From: an uncultured Oscillospiraceae bacterium
GTDB taxonomy: Bacteria > Bacillota > Clostridia > Oscillospirales > Acutalibacteraceae
Direction: 5' to 3'
NCBI GenBank assembly: GCA_900550315.1
Contig: URRK01000078.1
Coordinates: forward strand, 1 to 7,552
DNA length: 7,552 nucleotides
Within the stretch, counting starts at the first letter, position 1, and each line of letters begins with the position of its first letter. The notes beneath the pieces were generated by a model. That model did no database searches. It was not told the DNA's origin and saw only the letters and a list, made by a program, of their open reading frames with translations. A program made the position numbers and the translations under genes. Shown here piece by piece: positions 5,941-7,552 of the stretch.

Positions 5941-5957
5941 TTAGCACGGCGGGCAAA
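5926..5957. repeat. 11-bp inverted repeat at the right edge of repeat copy 2
   Basis: TTTGCCCGCCG (5926-5936) and its exact reverse complement (5947-5957) surround a 10-nt loop. There is no clean T run on either exit side, so it is not called a terminator; it may be a structured remnant of the repeat element or a backup to the adjacent hairpin. Confidence 0.5.
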
Positions 5958-5995
5958 AATTAAGGCCGCCGCAGGTTTTAATGCCTGCAGCGGCC
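5955..5995 (-). terminator. Rho-independent terminator of the EEP gene
   Basis: A 12-bp stem (5964-5975 with 5984-5995) encloses an 8-nt loop. On the minus-strand RNA all 12 pairs form, one of them G-U, and the stem is followed by UUAAUUUUUG. It lies about 30 bp after the stop of the 6027-6779 gene and separates it from the recombinase unit. Confidence 0.82.
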
Positions 5996-6026
5996 AATTG
6001 TTTTATTGTTTATGTTTTTAGCAAAA

Positions 6027-6779
6027 TCAACGCCAACTAAATTCCGAAAGCAGGCCGTAATGGTCCGAGGGGTATTGCCCGTTTACGGTATCGCGGATAA
6101 TTTTAGAATTCAGGGGCGCCAGCTCGCCGCTTTTTAAAAAGCAGTAATCAATATGCTCGCCCGCAGTAATTTTTCCGTAATTGTGAAAGGTGGTTTGCCA
6201 GTCGTTCGCGGTAACGGCATTAACATCGGTAAAATAGGCGGTTAGCGTTTTATAGGCCGAATCGGTTGGGTGCAGGTTAAAATCACCCGTTACAACGGTG
6301 GTGCTACCCCCTAAAGCCGCCGCGGTATTAGCCAGCAGTTCGGCGCTTTTGGTTTGGCAAGCTTCGCCAAAGCCAAAATGGGTGTTAAAATGGTAAAAAA
6401 CCTTGCCGGTGGCACGCTCTTGTAGCTTTACCCAAAGGCAAATACGGTTGTAGCCGGTTTCGTCCCACCCTTTTGAGGGAATGTGCGGTGTATCGGAAAG
6501 CCAAAAATAGCCATTATCTAAACAATTAAAGCAACTTCGTTTCCACAAAATCGGCGGAGTTTCTACCCAGCCGGTTGTGTCTCGGTAATGGTAAAAAATT
6601 TCGTAATCGGCGGCGTAATCGTTTTCAAGCAGCGGCATCCAAACGGGCGTAGCCTCTTGAAAGCCAATAACATCCGGCCGGTAGTTTGCCAAAATTTTTT
6701 TCAGGCGCACAGCGCGCTCGGCAATTGAATTGCCGTTTTCATCATTAGAACAGCGAATGTTAAAAGAAATTATTTTCAT
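6027..6779 (-). CDS. Endonuclease/exonuclease/phosphatase (EEP) family hydrolase, 250 aa
   Basis: A metal-dependent phosphodiesterase-fold hydrolase (PF03372-type). Family motifs appear in order: SFNIR with N7, GFQEA with E42, the YFWLSDTP strand (91-98), NTHF with N132 and H134, GDFN with D166 and N168, HIDY with H209 and D211, and SDHY with D239 and H240. All expected active-site residues are present and the length suits the compact single-domain subgroup, so it should be active. The true substrate (nucleic acid, phospholipid or small phosphoester) cannot be read from sequence. The ATG at 6777-6779 is preferred because AGGGGTG lies just upstream; an in-frame TTG further up would add 24 hydrophobic residues but lacks a ribosome site and overlaps the likely promoter. 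Without that extension it has no signal peptide and should be cytoplasmic. It is a single-gene unit with its own terminator. Confidence 0.92.
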   Translation of the reverse strand: MKIISFNIRCSNDENGNSIAERAVRLKKILANYRPDVIGFQEATPVWMPLLENDYAADYEIFYHYRDTTGWVETPPILWKRSCFNCLDNGYFWLSDTPHIPSKGWDETGYNRICLWVKLQERATGKVFYHFNTHFGFGEACQTKSAELLANTAAALGGSTTVVTGDFNLHPTDSAYKTLTAYFTDVNAVTANDWQTTFHNYGKITAGEHIDYCFLKSGELAPLNSKIIRDTVNGQYPSDHYGLLSEFSWR

Positions 6780-6799
6780 AAAAACACCCCTAATATTTA

Positions 6800-6828
6800 A
6801 AAATAGCAAAACCAAAATTAAAAAACAA
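6800..6828 (-). promoter_or_regulatory. Candidate promoter of the EEP gene
   Basis: On the minus strand, TTGTTT (6823-6828), a 17-bp spacer and TATTTT (6800-6805) with an extended TG element. The predicted start falls about 15 nt upstream of the ATG at 6779. The region is AT-rich, so chance matches are possible. The rest of 6852-7007, up to the rRNA terminator, holds no gene or tRNA that I can see. Confidence 0.45.
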
Positions 6829-7007
6829 GCAAATTGTTTAAAGCAAAACAAAACGCTAATAGATTAAGCTGCGCTTAGCCGTAGCCCCTACCGTTAAACA
6901 CGGTTCGGCATTTCTTATTTATGATTCGTGCAGCGACTTTGCACTTATTCCCGCAACGCTAACGCCCTACAAGAAATTGTACCGGCAACTTTGCCGCCTT
7001 GCTGCCG

Positions 7008-7044
7008 AAAAACAAAACCGGCTAAGGCAAGGCCCTAACCGGTT
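7008..7044 (-). terminator. Rho-independent terminator of the rRNA operon
   Basis: Stem 7016-7027 with 7033-7044 (12 pairs, two of them G-U) and a 5-nt loop; on the minus strand the stem runs into TTTTGTTTTT. It follows the 5S rRNA 3' end by about 9 nt, the expected place for the end of an rRNA operon. Confidence 0.85.
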
Positions 7045-7052
7045 CAATGTAA

Positions 7053-7170
<118 letters not shown>

Positions 7171-7237
7171 TATTCAGGTTTGTACCCTGAAAACCGAATA
7201 AAGAGAAAGGAAAAGTAACAGTAAGAAAACATAATTT
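7171..7237 (-). other. 23S-5S spacer
   Basis: A short A/T-rich spacer with no tRNA. A small hairpin (7173-7178 with 7186-7191, CAGG/CCTG core) lies just before the 5S 5' end and may be part of precursor processing. Confidence 0.6.

Positions 7238-7552
<315 letters not shown>

Noticed and set aside
6780..6851. Signal-peptide-like hydrophobic extension of the EEP protein (24 residues from a TTG)
   Set aside because: There is no ribosome site before the TTG. The ATG at 6779 has a good one, and the stretch overlaps a plausible promoter; the hydrophobicity comes from T-rich DNA.
6852..7007. Possible tRNA next to the rRNA operon (a GGTTCGGC string and small dyads)
   Set aside because: No cloverleaf could be drawn; acceptor and anticodon arms are missing.

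Overview
The window looks like chromosomal DNA of a medium-to-low-GC Bacillota, probably a Clostridia gut-type anaerobe. The evidence is the strong AGGAGG-type ribosome binding sites, GTG and TTG starts, U-tailed hairpin terminators, and an SPFH protein and zinc-ribbon membrane proteins of a kind common in that group. All protein genes and both rRNA genes lie on the minus strand. Identifications rest on motifs and recall only; no search was run.

Layout from right to left (direction of transcription): the 3' end of a 23S rRNA (7238 to the window end), 5S rRNA (7053-7170), the rRNA-operon terminator, then an endonuclease/exonuclease/phosphatase (EEP) family gene (6027-6779) with its own promoter and terminator. 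Next is an 80-bp repeat (5861-5940), a near copy of the first 80 bases of the window, and a small serine recombinase gene (5091-5693). Left of it is a run of five genes: an SPFH/SHOCT protein split by an in-frame TAG (3744-4880), a four-helix membrane protein (3033-3728), two zinc-ribbon membrane proteins (1998-2972 and 1000-1800) and an unrecognised soluble protein (243-941). A strong hairpin terminator at 156-194 ends the run.

The main discovery candidate lies between the recombinase and the SPFH gene. Two near-palindromic 26-28 bp sites (4900-4926 and 5057-5084) form an inverted repeat (24 of 27 positions identical) around about 130 bp holding one strong sigma-70-type promoter (TTGCAA, 17 bp, TATACT with extended TG). 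As drawn, that promoter points away from the SPFH gene. Inversion between the sites would aim it at the SPFH ribosome binding site with a leader of about 57 nt. With an adjacent Hin/Gin-type recombinase, this reads as a phase-variable promoter switch, shown here OFF.

The controlled genes resemble, by architecture only, the B. subtilis YdjG/YdjH/YdjI set (zinc-ribbon membrane proteins plus SPFH protein), which works with PspA in envelope stress; no PspA is visible. The inferred picture is an envelope-associated membrane complex switched on in a subset of cells. The SPFH gene also carries an in-frame amber codon, so in this genome the module may be doubly silent, or the TAG is a polymorphism or sequence error.
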